From contig CAUYUJ010014757.1 in assembly GCA_963575745.1 (NCBI GenBank), forward strand, positions 106,801 through 170,800: a stretch of DNA of 64,000 nucleotides. Direction: 5' to 3'. Shown piece after piece: positions 1 to 11,135 of this stretch. This stretch comes from Prorocentrum cordatum. Its lineage: Eukaryota > Sar > Dinophyceae > Prorocentrales > Prorocentraceae. The translations under genes were made by a program, and so were the position numbers. The notes under the pieces were generated by a model. The model ran no database searches and was not told where the DNA came from. It worked only from the letters and a program-made list of their open reading frames with translations. The first letter of the stretch is position 1. Each line of letters opens with the position of its first letter.

Positions 1-338
1 CACATGGTGCGGTGGAGGGATAGCGCCGGGCTGTACACCACCGGTTCCAGATCAATCCCCATCCTGCTGCCGCAACCCGGGGCGCAACGAGCCGACCCAG
101 GTCCTGGAGATGAGTAATCGTGCGACCTCGATGCCGGTGTCGATTTCCTGGGAGCTCCCACCGTCGAAGCTTGTGGTCGACTCCGCACTCCCAGGCATCG
201 AGGAATCGTTTGAGGTTGGAATTCGCCGCCGCTCCCTGTAAGCCCGCCCTGAGGATCTTGTGGTCCTGTGTGCGGTCCGTGCCGGTATAAAGCCTCTGCT
301 TGATGCCGTGCAGTGTACAGTCGGGGCGTTGACCTAAG
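1..338 (-). pseudogene. LINE reverse transcriptase, C-terminal fragment (cut by window edge)
   Basis: Read on the minus strand, about 100 codons are open from near 310 to the window start. They end in a motif of the form RVAAAGWxxxxNRWCTARRY (WCTARR lies near 20-40). That motif is typical of the C-terminal part of reverse transcriptase proteins of dinoflagellate LINEs. It follows in order after the segment at 446-1030, so both probably belong to one element that was later split by a short tandem repeat. Not a working gene. Family assignment is from recall and needs a protein search. Confidence 0.5.
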
Positions 339-475
339 GAACGATAAATAAGGAACGAGGCCCCTTTTCTATCCCGAGGAAGAACGCATAAGGAACGATA
401 AATAGTAAATAACGCATAAGGAACTGTAAATAACGCATGTAAAATCTAAGGAACGACCGAGCCCCTTTTGAAAAG
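335..475. repeat. Short tandem repeat (AAGGAACGATAAATA type) inside a LINE fragment
   Basis: Irregular copies of an AAGGAAC/GATAAATA/AACGCATAAGG motif fill this stretch. There is also a duplicated segment, GAGGCCCCTTTT near 358 and GAGCCCCTTTT near 460. It separates the two halves of a LINE reading frame, so it probably arose by insertion or expansion after the element landed. Confidence 0.6.
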
Positions 476-1030
476 TAAGTGTTCCTTACTCAAGCCGCTC
501 ACTGTAATGTCCCTCCTGGCCATGGCCTCCTTGTTGCGTATGAGCGTGAGCGGGAAGGAGCGGTCGTACCATGCCGCCCAGAAGATCACTCGCTCGTGCC
601 ATTCGGAGGCGAGCCTCCAAGACTGCAAGTTCCTTGCCTCGTCGTCCACTGGATTCTCCCATGCCTCGAAGTGGTAAGCTCGAAGCATGGCCGCTTCCCC
701 GCGGGCCTTTACGCAGTGGAATGATCGGCCGATGCCGCACTGTTCGCCCATCCGCCATAAGTCTGAGGCATTGGCCCAATCCGACGGGCCAGGCGCCAGG
801 AGAAGCATCGTGCTCACCTCTTGGTCGTGGACCGCGTCTGGAATCACCTCGAGTTGGGCCAGGAAGTAGAGGACAGAGGCGCAAAATGCGTTGTAGACTA
901 ATGCACCGTACTGCAACCCCAGGGCCGCACCCTTCCACCCTCGAGCCCGCTGCTGCCATTTCTGCACCGGGTGCGCCCAGATGCTGTCGTCGCGCCCCAG
1001 GCCGACGAAGAACCCGAGATACTTCGCCAC
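446..1030 (-). pseudogene. LINE reverse transcriptase thumb/connection fragment
   Basis: The 194-codon frame starts with a YLGFFVGLGRDDSIW-like block, then GLQYGALVYNAFCASVLYFL and a QLEVIPD block, then PGPSDWANASDLWRM. These blocks recur in that order downstream of the catalytic domain in dinoflagellate LINE reverse transcriptases. No FADD catalytic box is present, and the sequence upstream (above 1030) is a TA microsatellite, so the fragment is truncated at its 5' side. It continues, after the repeat at 335-475, into the fragment at 1-338. Not functional. Confidence 0.6.
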
Positions 1031-1039
1031 CGACCTAAT

Positions 1040-1250
1040 CAGATACTACATATACACATTTACATATGTGTAGCTATACGTTGTATAGATATGTATACAG
1101 AATAGCTGATACCTATATATAGATACATACATAAAACAATTGATAGACGGATATACGTGTGTATATATATATATGAATACATGTATATACATATATATAT
1201 ATATATATCTAGACAAGCATGTATGTAAGTCGGTACAGATGTGTATAAAC
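1040..1250. repeat. TA/TATG microsatellite
   Basis: Interrupted TATACATA, TATG and TA dinucleotide runs. It truncates the LINE fragment on its left. The Tyr/Ile-rich open frames across it are compositional artefacts. Confidence 0.85.
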
Positions 1251-1845
1251 ACCGGTTGCACCGCATAGGGTGCCCATCGAGATTGCAAGTACCCGCTCTT
1301 TGGGGTCCAAGCCGGCCAGAGCACTGCCGAGGGTAAAGAGTGGTACAACAGCTTCACGGATGGCAAGCGGTCCTTTTCAAAATGGAGCTCTCGGTTGAAA
1401 GGCAGGCCCTGGGCCATGGGGCTCTCGTCGTTCGAAGGGCTTCCCGCAGTGAAAAGAAGCGCCTGCAGGGACTCATGTTGAGGGGACTTGGGACGGGAGG
1501 GGTGCATTGCCGCATCGCTGATGCAACCTGGGTTTATTATGGTCCCTCTCCTGGCGCGTGTGCGGCGCGCCTGGACGGTGTTGATGAAAAAACAGAGGAC
1601 GGCAACCCGTGCTGCTGGAAGGACAGCCGCCACGGCCGTCTCTGTGATGGGTGGGGTGAGGGGAGCCAGGAAATTACACGGAGCGAGTGTAGAATATTGG
1701 AAAGGGAAAAGGTCTGGAGAGGGGCTCATACTCTCGCCATCCTCCCGACCGCCGTGCCGGTCGGGATGCCCTCTCGGGCGCTGGCGGGCGCCTGTGCTTG
1801 TGCGCATCGCGCCGGGGCGGCGGCAGAGGGAGGAGAAGGGCGAGG
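1251..1845. other. No gene recognised
   Basis: Mixed-composition sequence. Frames open on both strands, but none shows a recognisable domain or a start context. Possibly part of an unknown gene or an old repeat. Confidence 0.4.
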
Positions 1846-2665
<820 letters not shown>

Positions 2666-2825
2666 TAATATTTCTAGCATTGGCAATGCCTACCACTTCA
2701 CTCAGCAGGAAAAACGTCAAGCACCACGCTATTGCGATTGGGGTGTTTGCCCTTGAGATCTCTGCACTTCAATAGATGATACCAGAGAAAAACCGAAACC
2801 GATGTTTGTTGGGACAATGAGGCTA
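2666..2825. other. No gene recognised
   Basis: Short unique-looking stretch between the GGA tract and the CTATAGGG minisatellite. Confidence 0.4.
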
Positions 2826-3135
2826 TATGAGCTATATGGCTATAGGGGCATAGTGCTATAAGGCTATTGGGCTATTGGGCAATGGGGGCTGCAGGACTAT
2901 AGGGCTATAAGGCTATAGGGCTATATGGCTACATAGCTATAGGGTTCTAGGGCTGTAGGGCTCTAGGGCTATAGGGCTCTAGGGCCATAGGGCCATAGAG
3001 CTATAGGGTTATAGGGCTATAGGGTTATAGGGCTATAGGGCTATTGAGCTATAAGGCTATATGGGCTATATGGGCTATTGGGCTATTAGGCTATTGGGCT
3101 ATTGGTCTATAAAGCTATAAGGCTATGGAGCTACA
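2826..3135. repeat. CTATAGGG-type minisatellite
   Basis: About 30 imperfect copies of a GGGCTATA / GGCTATAGGGCTAT motif. The same motif recurs at 56465-56596. In both places it is followed directly by the GGGCACCC minisatellite. Confidence 0.9.
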
Positions 3136-3312
3136 TGGCTATAGGGTACCAAGGGACCCACGGGCACCTCCGGGCACCCCCGAGCACCCGGGCACCCGGG
3201 CACCCACGGGCACCCGGGTACCCGAGCACCTGGCCACCGGCCACCGAAATCCTGGGGCACCGGGCACCCACGGGCACCACGGCACCCGGCCACCCGGCCA
3301 CCGGCCACCAAA
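3136..3312. repeat. GGGCACCC-type minisatellite
   Basis: Tandem GGGCACC(C) motifs with short variants such as GGCCACC. It begins where the CTATAGGG repeat stops. The same arrangement is seen at 56597-56730. Confidence 0.9.
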
Positions 3313-4200
3313 AACAAGAACAAAGAAAAGAAACAAACGGATCGTCACTGAAACTCGATCACGAGATGGCCTCTGGAGGCAACGGCTCGAAACGCTGACG
3401 GCGCCTCGCCTGTGCACCCATCCCCTGGAGGGGCGTCGCCTCCTCCGTAGAGGTGCCCGAGCGGGACATGCAACACGGGTCTGCGAATCGTTAGGCAGAC
3501 AGGGCCGCGCCAGCAAGGAGCAGCACCGTTCCCACATGCGCCCGACGGGGGTCCCGCGACGGAGGAGGCCCTGTCCAGGGCGGGCCAACTGGGGCAGAAG
3601 ACGGGCCGCCGGGAGAACCACAGCATTTGCAAACTTGACATGCCTCGAGATCTCCTCCTCCTCCTCCTCCTCCTCCTCCTCCTCCTCCTCCTCCGCCTCC
3701 TCCTCCTCCTCCTTCTCCTCCTCCTCCTCCGCTGGAGAGGCCTGAGGATGGGACGCGACGCCAGCCGTCGCTGCTACGTCGGCGACACCGTTCGCGAACG
3801 TTTTCCCTCTCTGAGTAACGGACGGGCTGAGGCCGTCCGCTCGCAAGCCGACTGGTACACTGTAAAGCCTGTTGGGGCCAACCCCTCTCATCTTACTTCC
3901 CCGCACAGTCGGACATAGGTCAGAAGAACATCCTTCGAGAACACGAGACCCTCCGCTGGCCGACACGCACAGAACGTCCAAGGGCACCCTCCCCCGGGAG
4001 GCACAGGAGCTCCCAACAAACCTGAAGAACAGCAGGGCACCCTCCCCAAATCGACCTCGATCTTATACCTCGGTCCGACTGTGTCAGGGCCAACCCCTCT
4101 CATCAGACTTGCCCGTGTGCATCGTCCCCCCCCTCCCCGAGGCTCCCTGGACGGACGGACGCGTCCCCCCGGGTTCTTCGAGGCTCTGCAGGGCTTTCCG
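3313..4200. other. No gene recognised; holds a TCC tract and a short direct repeat
   Basis: A (TCC)n tract lies at about 3650-3732. The segment GGGCCAACCCCTCTCATC occurs near 3877 and again near 4088, about 210 bp apart. No protein domain was recognised on either strand. Confidence 0.4.
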
Positions 4201-4400
4201 GGGGCGGCGCGGGAAGGTCACGACGGCCACCACGAGAGCCCAGCAATGCCTCGAGAAGCACCCAGCAACGCCCCAGAAGGCCCAAGGTGGCACCAGAGGG
4301 ATCCCAAGAGGCCTCCAAGGCACCCAAGAGAAGGCCCAGAAGCGCTCCAAGAGCTCCAAAACATGTCTTCTGGCACAAAGGCTTAGTGAGCTGATGAGTG
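4201..4400. repeat. Degenerate 12-nt GGCC/CCAAGA repeat
   Basis: Loose copies of a 12-nt core close to CCCAAGAGGCCC or CCCAAGACGGCC. The family recurs at 4663-5204, inside the 1-kb repeats at 5.4-6.3 and 10.1-15.0 kb, at 15801-16060, 34615-35900 and 41690-42260. Both strands stay open through it (Pro/Lys/Arg-rich one way, Gly/Leu/Trp-rich the other), which argues against coding. Confidence 0.6.
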
Positions 4401-4507
4401 TTGTCATCCCTCTTGGACTATCTTGAGGATCTCTGAGGGGTGCTTGGGAATCATTAGGGCCATCCTGAAAAGCTAGCAAGAAGCACGTGTTGACCCTGTT
4501 CGGGGAT
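4401..4507. other. No gene recognised
   Basis: Short spacer before a TIR element. Confidence 0.4.
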
Positions 4508-4662
4508 GGACAGACCCCCCTTTAGTAAAACGTGGTTTAGTGAAAACGACCTGAGGCCCAAACCTGGCGGGCGCAAGCCTGGAAAATAACGGCCACGGCG
4601 CATCTCGAGAACCGAAAACGGACAATTCACTAATCGACGTGTCACTGTTGGGGGTTCTGTCC
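4508..4662. mobile_element. Short TIR element (GGACAGA...TTTAGT family)
   Basis: The left end, GGACAGACCCCCCTTTAGT followed by TTTAGTGAA, is an imperfect inverted copy of the right end. Read on the minus strand, the right end starts GGACAGAACCCCC and contains GATTAGTGAA. The arms are about 40 bp around a loop of about 75 bp. With no coding capacity, it fits a MITE or foldback element. The last 36 bases of the window (63965-64000) look like the left end of another copy. Confidence 0.55.
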
Positions 4663-5204
4663 GCCCCCGACCTCTATGGGCCGCTGGGTGGCCTCTGTGG
4701 GGAGTCTTCGGGGCCTCTGGAGGCTTCTTCGGGGACGCTGGCTCCATCCCTCTCGGGCCGTCCCGGGCTGATCCAGAGGTCCTCTGGGGCCCTGTTGGAT
4801 GTCTCGTAGGTACTCTCGAAACAACGTGGGGCCCCTCCCAGGCCGTCGTGGGATACTTGGGAGCACGGGAAAGCAAAATTGGCCAGGTCCAGCGAGTCAG
4901 GGGGCCCCACTCGTTCCCACCTCCCTCCCATTAACAGCCGCGTCGGAGCCCTGCTAGGCCGTCTTGGGGCCCTCTTGGACTCCTCTGGGCCGCAGGGCCG
5001 TCTTGGAAGTCTCTTGGGGCCAAGCCGTCCGTGACCCGCCTTGGGCCGTCTTGGCGCCCTCTTGGGCCATTTCGTGCCCTCCTGGAAGCCCTTGGGCCCC
5101 TCTTGGGGCCCTCTTGGACTGCCTGGGAGCTCCCTCGGGCCGTCGTGCGGAGATTTGAAGGGGCCTCTGAGGCCGCCTTGGGCGCTACGGCCACAAACGT
5201 GAGA
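4663..5204. repeat. Degenerate 12-nt GGCC/TCTTGG repeat block
   Basis: Same family as 4201-4400 in the opposite orientation (GGGCCGTCTTGGGGCCCTCTTGG-like units). Frames are open on both strands but no domain is seen. Confidence 0.6.
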
Positions 5205-5345
5205 CCTGCTTGGGCTACTTATCCAAGGTGTAGCTCGAAGATGGGACGCACATCCTCCTTGGAGGCGCGCGTCCGACCTGAACACATAGTACACCCATAT
5301 TATAGTGTATCGTTTCCCGAGCGGTGTGGCCAGAAAGCACCAGCC
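5205..5345. repeat. Dispersed repeat shared with 16356-16530 and 6798-7110
   Basis: GTGAGACCTGCTTGGGCTAC and GCTCGAAGA here reappear in the tandem repeats of 6798-7110. The part from about 5250 (TCCTTGGAGGCGCGCGTCCG...) through CGTTTCCCGAGCGGT(G/A) and GGCCAGAAAGC matches 16356-16455. Two unlinked matches make it a dispersed element or old segmental copy. Confidence 0.6.
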
Positions 5346-5436
5346 ACGACGCATATATATATATATATATATGTGTGTGTATGTGTATATATATACGTAC
5401 ACGTATAACTATATATATGTATATATGTACAAGGCT
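5346..5436. repeat. TA/TG microsatellite
   Basis: TATATATGTGTGTATG-type run just left of the conserved start of the 1-kb repeat. A TA run sits in the same place before every copy at 10-12 kb. Confidence 0.85.
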
Positions 5437-6390
5437 GCAGTGGCGCTTCGCGCCATGCACCTTGGTCCTTGAAGTTTGGCATGCAGGCGGAATAGCAGGA
5501 AGGTCAAGCCGACAATTTAGCGATAACTCCTGGTTGCCGCTATAATAATGTTATTCCTTATCCTTCCTCCATTCTTCTTTTTTTGTATTTTCGCCATACC
5601 CTGTGCATTCTCCCCATCCTCCTCAGCTCTTTTTTGCGGAGGCTCCTCCTTGGAGAGCCTCTGGGGGCCTCTCATAAGTTGTCTCAGGCTTTCGTAAGGC
5701 CTTCTGGAGGCCTCCTGGGCGTATTCTGGGGGCCTCTGGGGGCTTCCTCGGGCCACCCTGCCTCCAACCGCGGTCTCCCTGAACGACCGGGTCACGATTT
5801 GGAATGCTTCGGAAGGTGTCTTTGGGCCATCTTGGGCCGCCATGGGGCTCTCTGAGGGCCATCTTGGACCCGTGTTGTGCAATTTGGAGCTCTCTTGGAC
5901 TGCCTGGAAGCCCTTTCGGATGGTTGTGGGGCGATGTTGGAGCCTCCCAGGCGGCTTCGGACGCCCAGAAGACCGCCGTCTTGGAGCGTCGGGAAGCCGA
6001 AAAGAGGAGAACCCCAAAATTCATTAAAAAACCCGCAGAAAATCAATGATGTTTGCCTCGGGGGGCCTTCTTGGGAGTGCTCTTGGAGGTCTCTTTGGGG
6101 CCGTCCTGGAGGCCTCTTGGACCATCTTGAGGTCACGTCGGTCACTCTTGGAGCGCTCTTGTGCTGTCTTGGGGGTCTCTGGGACGTCGCCGATGACCCC
6201 CCTGATCGCCCTAGGCGTGCTTGGAAGGCTTGGCAAAACGCCCTGCGAGGCCCGGGGGCCGCTTCGAGGCCCGTCCCGAGGGAGTCTGTTTTTTTTGTTG
6301 GGGGGGGACGGGTTTCCCCCCCCCCCCCCCCGGGCTTATAAAAATATAGGAAGAGGAATATATGTGTATATATATATATGTATGTATTAC
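5437..6390. repeat. Dispersed copy of the 1-kb repeat
   Basis: Starts with GCAGTGGCGCTTCGCGCCAT, as do the tandem units at 10151, 11151 and 12149. It continues through the same landmarks: a CCGACAATTTAGCGATAACT block, a CCATCCTCCTCAGCTCTTTT block, the GGCC/TCTTGG repeat, GTCGGGAAGCCGAAAAGAGG, and a poly-C/CGGGCTTATA block running into TA repeats. More diverged than the tandem units are from each other. The GGCGCTTCGCGCC core can form a tight hairpin. No credible ORF. Confidence 0.8.
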
Positions 6391-7110
6391 GAGATTTCTC
6401 GGTGCGCGCGTTGACCCTGGGGGGGCGACGCACACATAATGTTGGGGCGACGCCGAGAAGACATCATCTACGAGCCAGCGCTGGCTGGCCTCTACACTCC
6501 AGAAGAGCTCAGACGTGGGACCTACCCGAGCTACACTTAATCCAGTCCGCGGCGAGCGAGGGTGAGAAGGAGAGGGCCTTCTCAGAAGGCGGCGGGACTT
6601 CTCAGAAGCTCTCGCGCCTTCTGAGACGTGTTCTTTGTTTTCGAAGAAGGCAAGGGGACTTCCGAAACTTCTGGGAAGGCCTTCTCCTTCTGACTTCCTC
6701 CCCTCGCTAGCCGCCGATCCAGGGTGCTACTCGGAAGCGCCATCTCTACGAGCCAGCGCTGGGGCAGCCGTGACCCGCCAGATTGGCCCAAACGTGAGAC
6801 CTGCCAAGGCTACGTTATCCAAGGTGTTGCTGAAAGACATCACTCCTACGCGCCAGCGCCCGGGCAAGCCTGACCCGCGGATACCTGCCTGGGATACGTG
6901 TGCCTGGTGTAGCTGTGCAGCTCGATGCGATCACATCTACGAATCAGCGCGAAGGCGGCATTGACCCACAAATTGGCCCAAACGTCAGACCTGCCCGGGC
7001 TGCTTATCCACAGTGCAGCTCGAAGACATCATCTTTACGAGACGACGAAGCTGGGGCAACCGTGACCCCCAATATTACCTCAAGCGTGAGACCTGCCTGG
7101 GCTGCTTATC
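6391..7110. repeat. Tandem and dispersed repeat block (GTGAGACCTGCC units)
   Basis: CATCTACGAGCCAGCGCTGG, GTGACCCGCC, AACGTGAGACCTGCC and GCTCGAAGACATCATC recur at about 6460-6490, 6735-6850, 6940-7055 and 7080-7110, with spacing of roughly 100-185 bp. The start (GAGATTTCTCGG...GCGACGCACACATAATG) resembles 16465-16520. A TIR element at 6548-6716 interrupts the block. Confidence 0.6.
6548..6716. mobile_element. Short TIR element (GTGAGAAGGAGAAGGCC family), copy 1
   Basis: The left arm runs from CGGCGAGCGAGG through GTGAGAAGGAGAGGGCCTTC. The right arm is close to its reverse complement, GGGAAGGCCTTCTCCTTC then CCTCGCTAGCCGCCG. Copies with the same arms lie at 32101-32293 and 32934-33120. No coding capacity; it fits a MITE. 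It sits inside the tandem block at 6391-7110. Confidence 0.65.
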
Positions 7111-7437
7111 CAGGGTTGGAAAGCCCTTTGTCATCAGCCCCTGGTCCTCCTCCTTGCCATCCGCCTTCTCCGCATCACCACCAACTCTGTTGTCTTCCTC
7201 CTGCAGCATTCGCCGCTGCCCCTCGTTCTCATCCACTGTTCTCCACCTCCCTGCCCCTGAGCTGAGGCAGCCGTGACCCCCCCGGGGTAGCTCAAACGCG
7301 ACCGTGGAGGGCTGGCGTTGTAGGATCCATCTCCTGGCCGGACGTAGGGTGAGCTCTAGGAGACATCCTCCGTGTTAACGTCGCGATCTGGGAGGTTCAT
7401 TGCACCAGCCGTCTTGGACGTCAGAAGCCCAAGAAGG
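7111..7437. other. No gene recognised
   Basis: No domain, repeat or RNA gene seen. Confidence 0.4.
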
Positions 7438-7625
7438 TGAGATGTTGTTGTTGCTGTTGTTGTTGGTATTGCTATGGTTGTTGTTGCTGTTGCTGCTGTT
7501 GCTTTTGTTTTGTTCTTGTTGTTGGTGGTGGTGGTGTTGTTGTTGTTGTTAATGCTGTTGTTGTTGGTGTTGTTGTTGCTGCTGCTGTTGTTACTGTTGC
7601 TGTTAGTGGTGTTGTTGTTAGTAAT
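7438..7625. repeat. (TTG/TGC)n microsatellite
   Basis: TTGTTGTTGCTGTTG-type triplet repeats with interruptions. The Cys/Val/Leu and Asn/Thr/Gln runs in translation are artefacts. Confidence 0.9.
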
Positions 7626-9080
7626 AGGGGCCCTCGTGCGAGTCCTCTCGAGGACCGTAGGGGGCATGTTGGGTGCAGGAGGGCCATGCCTGGGGCAGTG
7701 GATATGTATGGATGCCGTCGCCCTAACTCATCACCAATCCCACGCGGGTAACCAAGCGTCCTCTCACGGGGAAACTCCAGTCAACATCGGATCTAGAAGC
7801 TGGATCGAGTCAGAGAGTGCGTCGGATCGGGATGTATCGGCACGGAGCCGAGATCGAATCGGATAGGCCGCGCCAGGATGCACCACGGCGCCATGCACAT
7901 ATCGGGCCGCATGGGAGCGTGCCAACATCGGCATCGAATCGTATCGATCGGATCGCAATGGGGCCTGCATGGATAACAAGACATACCATCGCATCCTTTT
8001 CCTTTCGATGCCCAAAAACTGCCAGGGCATGGATATGGACACGGCGGGTGGGTCTACCGCACCGCAGGCGTCGTAGCCATGCCCCCGTGAATCCATGCTC
8101 ACAAAGCGATGCCGTGGATTGAGGGAGCCGTGCAAGGTATGGCGCTCCTATCGGGGGCGCGCAAACGTGGATGAGCGATCCATGGATTCGGGAGCGGCCC
8201 AGAGGGGGGTGTCCAAGAGGGGGGGGTGCAAATCATGACCGGCGGCATGTGCGCGGCCCAGCGGGGGGGCCATTTACGTAATGAAGTAAGAAGGGGCGCG
8301 GAAATATCATGGCCCCCGCCATGATATCCACCCCCCCCTAGTCATCACCCCCCTCTTTTCCGCCCCCGACCATGGATTTGGCGCGCGGTCGCCAAGTCCA
8401 TGGATCCGGGAAGGTGCCCTCCCCGAAGTGCGGCCGGTGCCGCCTCGCTCGCTCGGCGGACGTCCACGATCCCCCCTGGAAGCGGGCCCCGTCGCCGATC
8501 CACGCCCCCGCAATCCATGTGTGCGATCGCCTGACGGGCATGGCGCTCCTGTTTGCACGCCCGAAATGGGTACTCCAGATTTCGTAATAAAGGGAGGGGG
8601 GTATCATTTCGGGGGGGGTCTCTTCCAGGCTATCTTGGAGGGCCTGGGGGGGTCTGGGGACGATGTTTTGGAGGGTTCTCCCACGGGGGAGGTCTGAAAT
8701 GGCTTGTCTTGGAGGGTCCAGACCCCCTCCCTTTTATTAAGAAATCTGGCGTACGGAAAAAATGGGCACAATGCCCAACAGCAAATCCTGTCCCGCATCA
8801 ACAGCAGCCGCTGTTTGGCAGGCGGCCTTCTGTCTCAAATGGACACAGTCCGCGGCGACGCCGACAGCGAATCGTGTTCAACATAAACAAGAACTGCTGC
8901 CGGTCTTTGTACCCATTCTTTCCGTACCCATGTCGGTCGTCCCGATCCTGCTGCCTCCCCTCCCACCTCCCCCGCGTGCACTGCCTGCCTGCTGCCCCCA
9001 CGGCAGGCTCGCATCGTGACGACCTGCGCGCTGGCTTCCGACACCGCCCGAGAGCGGCCCAGGGGCTGGGCCCGCGAGGC
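7626..9080. other. No gene recognised; contains two strong hairpins
   Basis: The part around 7790-8550 is rich in CGATCG, ATCGG and CCATGGAT words. Two inverted repeats stand out: 8304-8327 (10-bp perfect arms ATATCATGGC, 4-nt loop) and 8370-8403 (arms CCATGGATTTGGCG against CGCCAAGTCCATGG). No protein domain recognised. Confidence 0.4.
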
Positions 9081-9377
9081 TCCTCCTCCTCCTCCCTCCT
9101 CCTCCTCCTCCTCCTCCTCCTCCTCCTCCTCCTCCTCCTCCTCCTCCTCCTCCCTCCTCCTCCCCATCCCCCTCCCCCTCCTCCTCCCTCCCCCTCCCCT
9201 CCCCTCCGCCTCCGCCTCCGCCTCCGCCTCCGCCTCCGCCTCCGCCTCCGCCTCCGCCTCCTCCTCCTCCTCCGCCTCCTCCCCGCCTCCTCCTCCTCCG
9301 CCTCCTCCCTCCTCCTCCTCCTCCTCCTCCTCCTCCTCCTCCTCCTCCGCCGTCCGCCGCCGCCGCCGCCTCCTCCT

Positions 9378-9415
<38 letters not shown>

Positions 9416-9552
9416 TCCTCTTCCTCCTCCTCCCCCCCCCCCCCCCTCCTCCTCCTCCTCCTCCTCCTCCCTCCTCCTCCCCTCCTCCTCCTCCTCCTCC
9501 TCTCCCCTCCTCCTCCTCCTCCTCCTCCTCCTCCTCCTCCTCCTCCTCCTCG
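9081..9552. repeat. Long (TCC)n/(GCC)n polypyrimidine tract
   Basis: About 470 bp of TCC, CCG and C-rich runs. A strand-asymmetric tract of this length can form triplex DNA. The long Arg, Glu, Gly, Pro or Ser frames across it are repeat translations. Confidence 0.9.
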
Positions 9553-10150
9553 CTTCCCCCCGCCCCCGCGTGCACCTTCCCCTCATCCTCCGCGGTGGCG
9601 TATCCCTCTTCGCCGCCACTCTCCCGAAGCCGCTCGCCTCGGACACGGAGCCGATCTGGTTCACCTGGGCGAGCAATACGTGCGGGGAACGAGAAGATAA
9701 TCAGGACAGCGAAGGATGGGAGGAGGGTGAGGTAACGGCCTAACACTCAATGCTCGGACGGCCTACGGCCGTCTGAGAAACTTGCCGAGCCTTTTCCGAA
9801 GACAGCGCCAGCTCCAACTAGCCGAGCCTTTTTCCGACGACAGCGTCGGCTTCACAGGCGGCCGGGACCAGCTGTTCAGGAGCCTCGCCGCCACTGAGAA
9901 GGCCTAACCCCCTCTCATTTGCCCCTCTTCGCGCCGCCGAGGAAAAGGGTCTAACAATGAGCAGACGCATAGCAGATCAATACACGCGTGCTTCGCGCGG
10001 TTTCGGCTTCTTGCGGGCCCCGGCCCTTGCAGGCTCACAGCTGCACTCACGCACGCAACTAACAAAGAAAGGCTTGACCGCAAGTGGGATACCTTTCAAC
10101 AAAGCGGACCAATAATACATACATACATACATACATATATATACAAGACT
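9553..10150. other. No gene recognised
   Basis: Contains a short duplication: CCGAGCCTTTTCCGAAGACAGCG near 9787 and a near copy 36 bp later. A CATA run precedes the 1-kb repeats. Confidence 0.4.
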
Positions 10151-11094
10151 GCAGTGGCGCTTCGCGCCATGCACCTTGGTCCTTGCAGTTTGGTATGCAG
10201 GCGGAATGGCAGGAAGGTCAAGCCGACAATTTAGCGATAACTCCTGGTTGCCTTTTCTGGCATCGCCGCTATAATAATGTTATTCGTTATCCTTTATCCA
10301 TGCTTATTTTTCCTCAGTTTCGCCATGCCCTGCACATTCTCCCCATCCTCCTCAGCTCTTTTCTGCGGAGGCTCCTCCTTGGAGAGCCTCTGGGGGCCTC
10401 ACAAAAGTTGTTTCAGGCTTTCTTAAGGTCTTCTGGAGACCTCCTGCGTATTCTGGGGGCCTCCGGGGGCTTCCTCGGGCCACCCTGCCTCCAACCGCGG
10501 TCTCCCTGAACGACCGAATCACGATTTGGAATTCTTCGGAGGGTGTCTTTGGGCCATATCGGGCTGCCATGGGGCTCTCTGAGGGCCATCTTGGACCCGT
10601 GTTGTGCCGTTTGGGGGCTCTCTTCGACTGCCTGGAAGCCCTTTCGAATGGTTGTGGGGCGATTTTGGAGCCTCCCAGGCGGCTTCGGACGCCCAGAAGA
10701 CCGCCGTCTTGGAGCGTCGGGAAGCCGAAAAGAGGAGAACCCTAAAATTCACCAAAAACCCACAGATAATAAATGATTTTTACCTCGGGTGGCCTTCTTG
10801 GGAGTGCTCTTGGAGGCCTCTTTGGGGCCGTCCTGGAGGCCTCTTGGGCCATCTTGAGGTCACGTCGGTCACTCTTGGAGCGCTCTTGTGCTGTCTTGGG
10901 GGTCTCTGGGACGTCTCCGATGACCCCCCTGATCGCCCTAGGTGTGCTGGGAAGACTTGGCAAAACGCCATGTGAGGCCTGGTGGCCACTTCGAGGCCCG
11001 TCTGGAGGGTCCCAAAGCCCCAGATCCCGGGAGTCCGGTTTTGGGGGGGGGATGGGTTTTCCCCCCGCCCGGGCTTATACAAATATAGGAAGAG

Positions 11095-11135
<41 letters not shown>

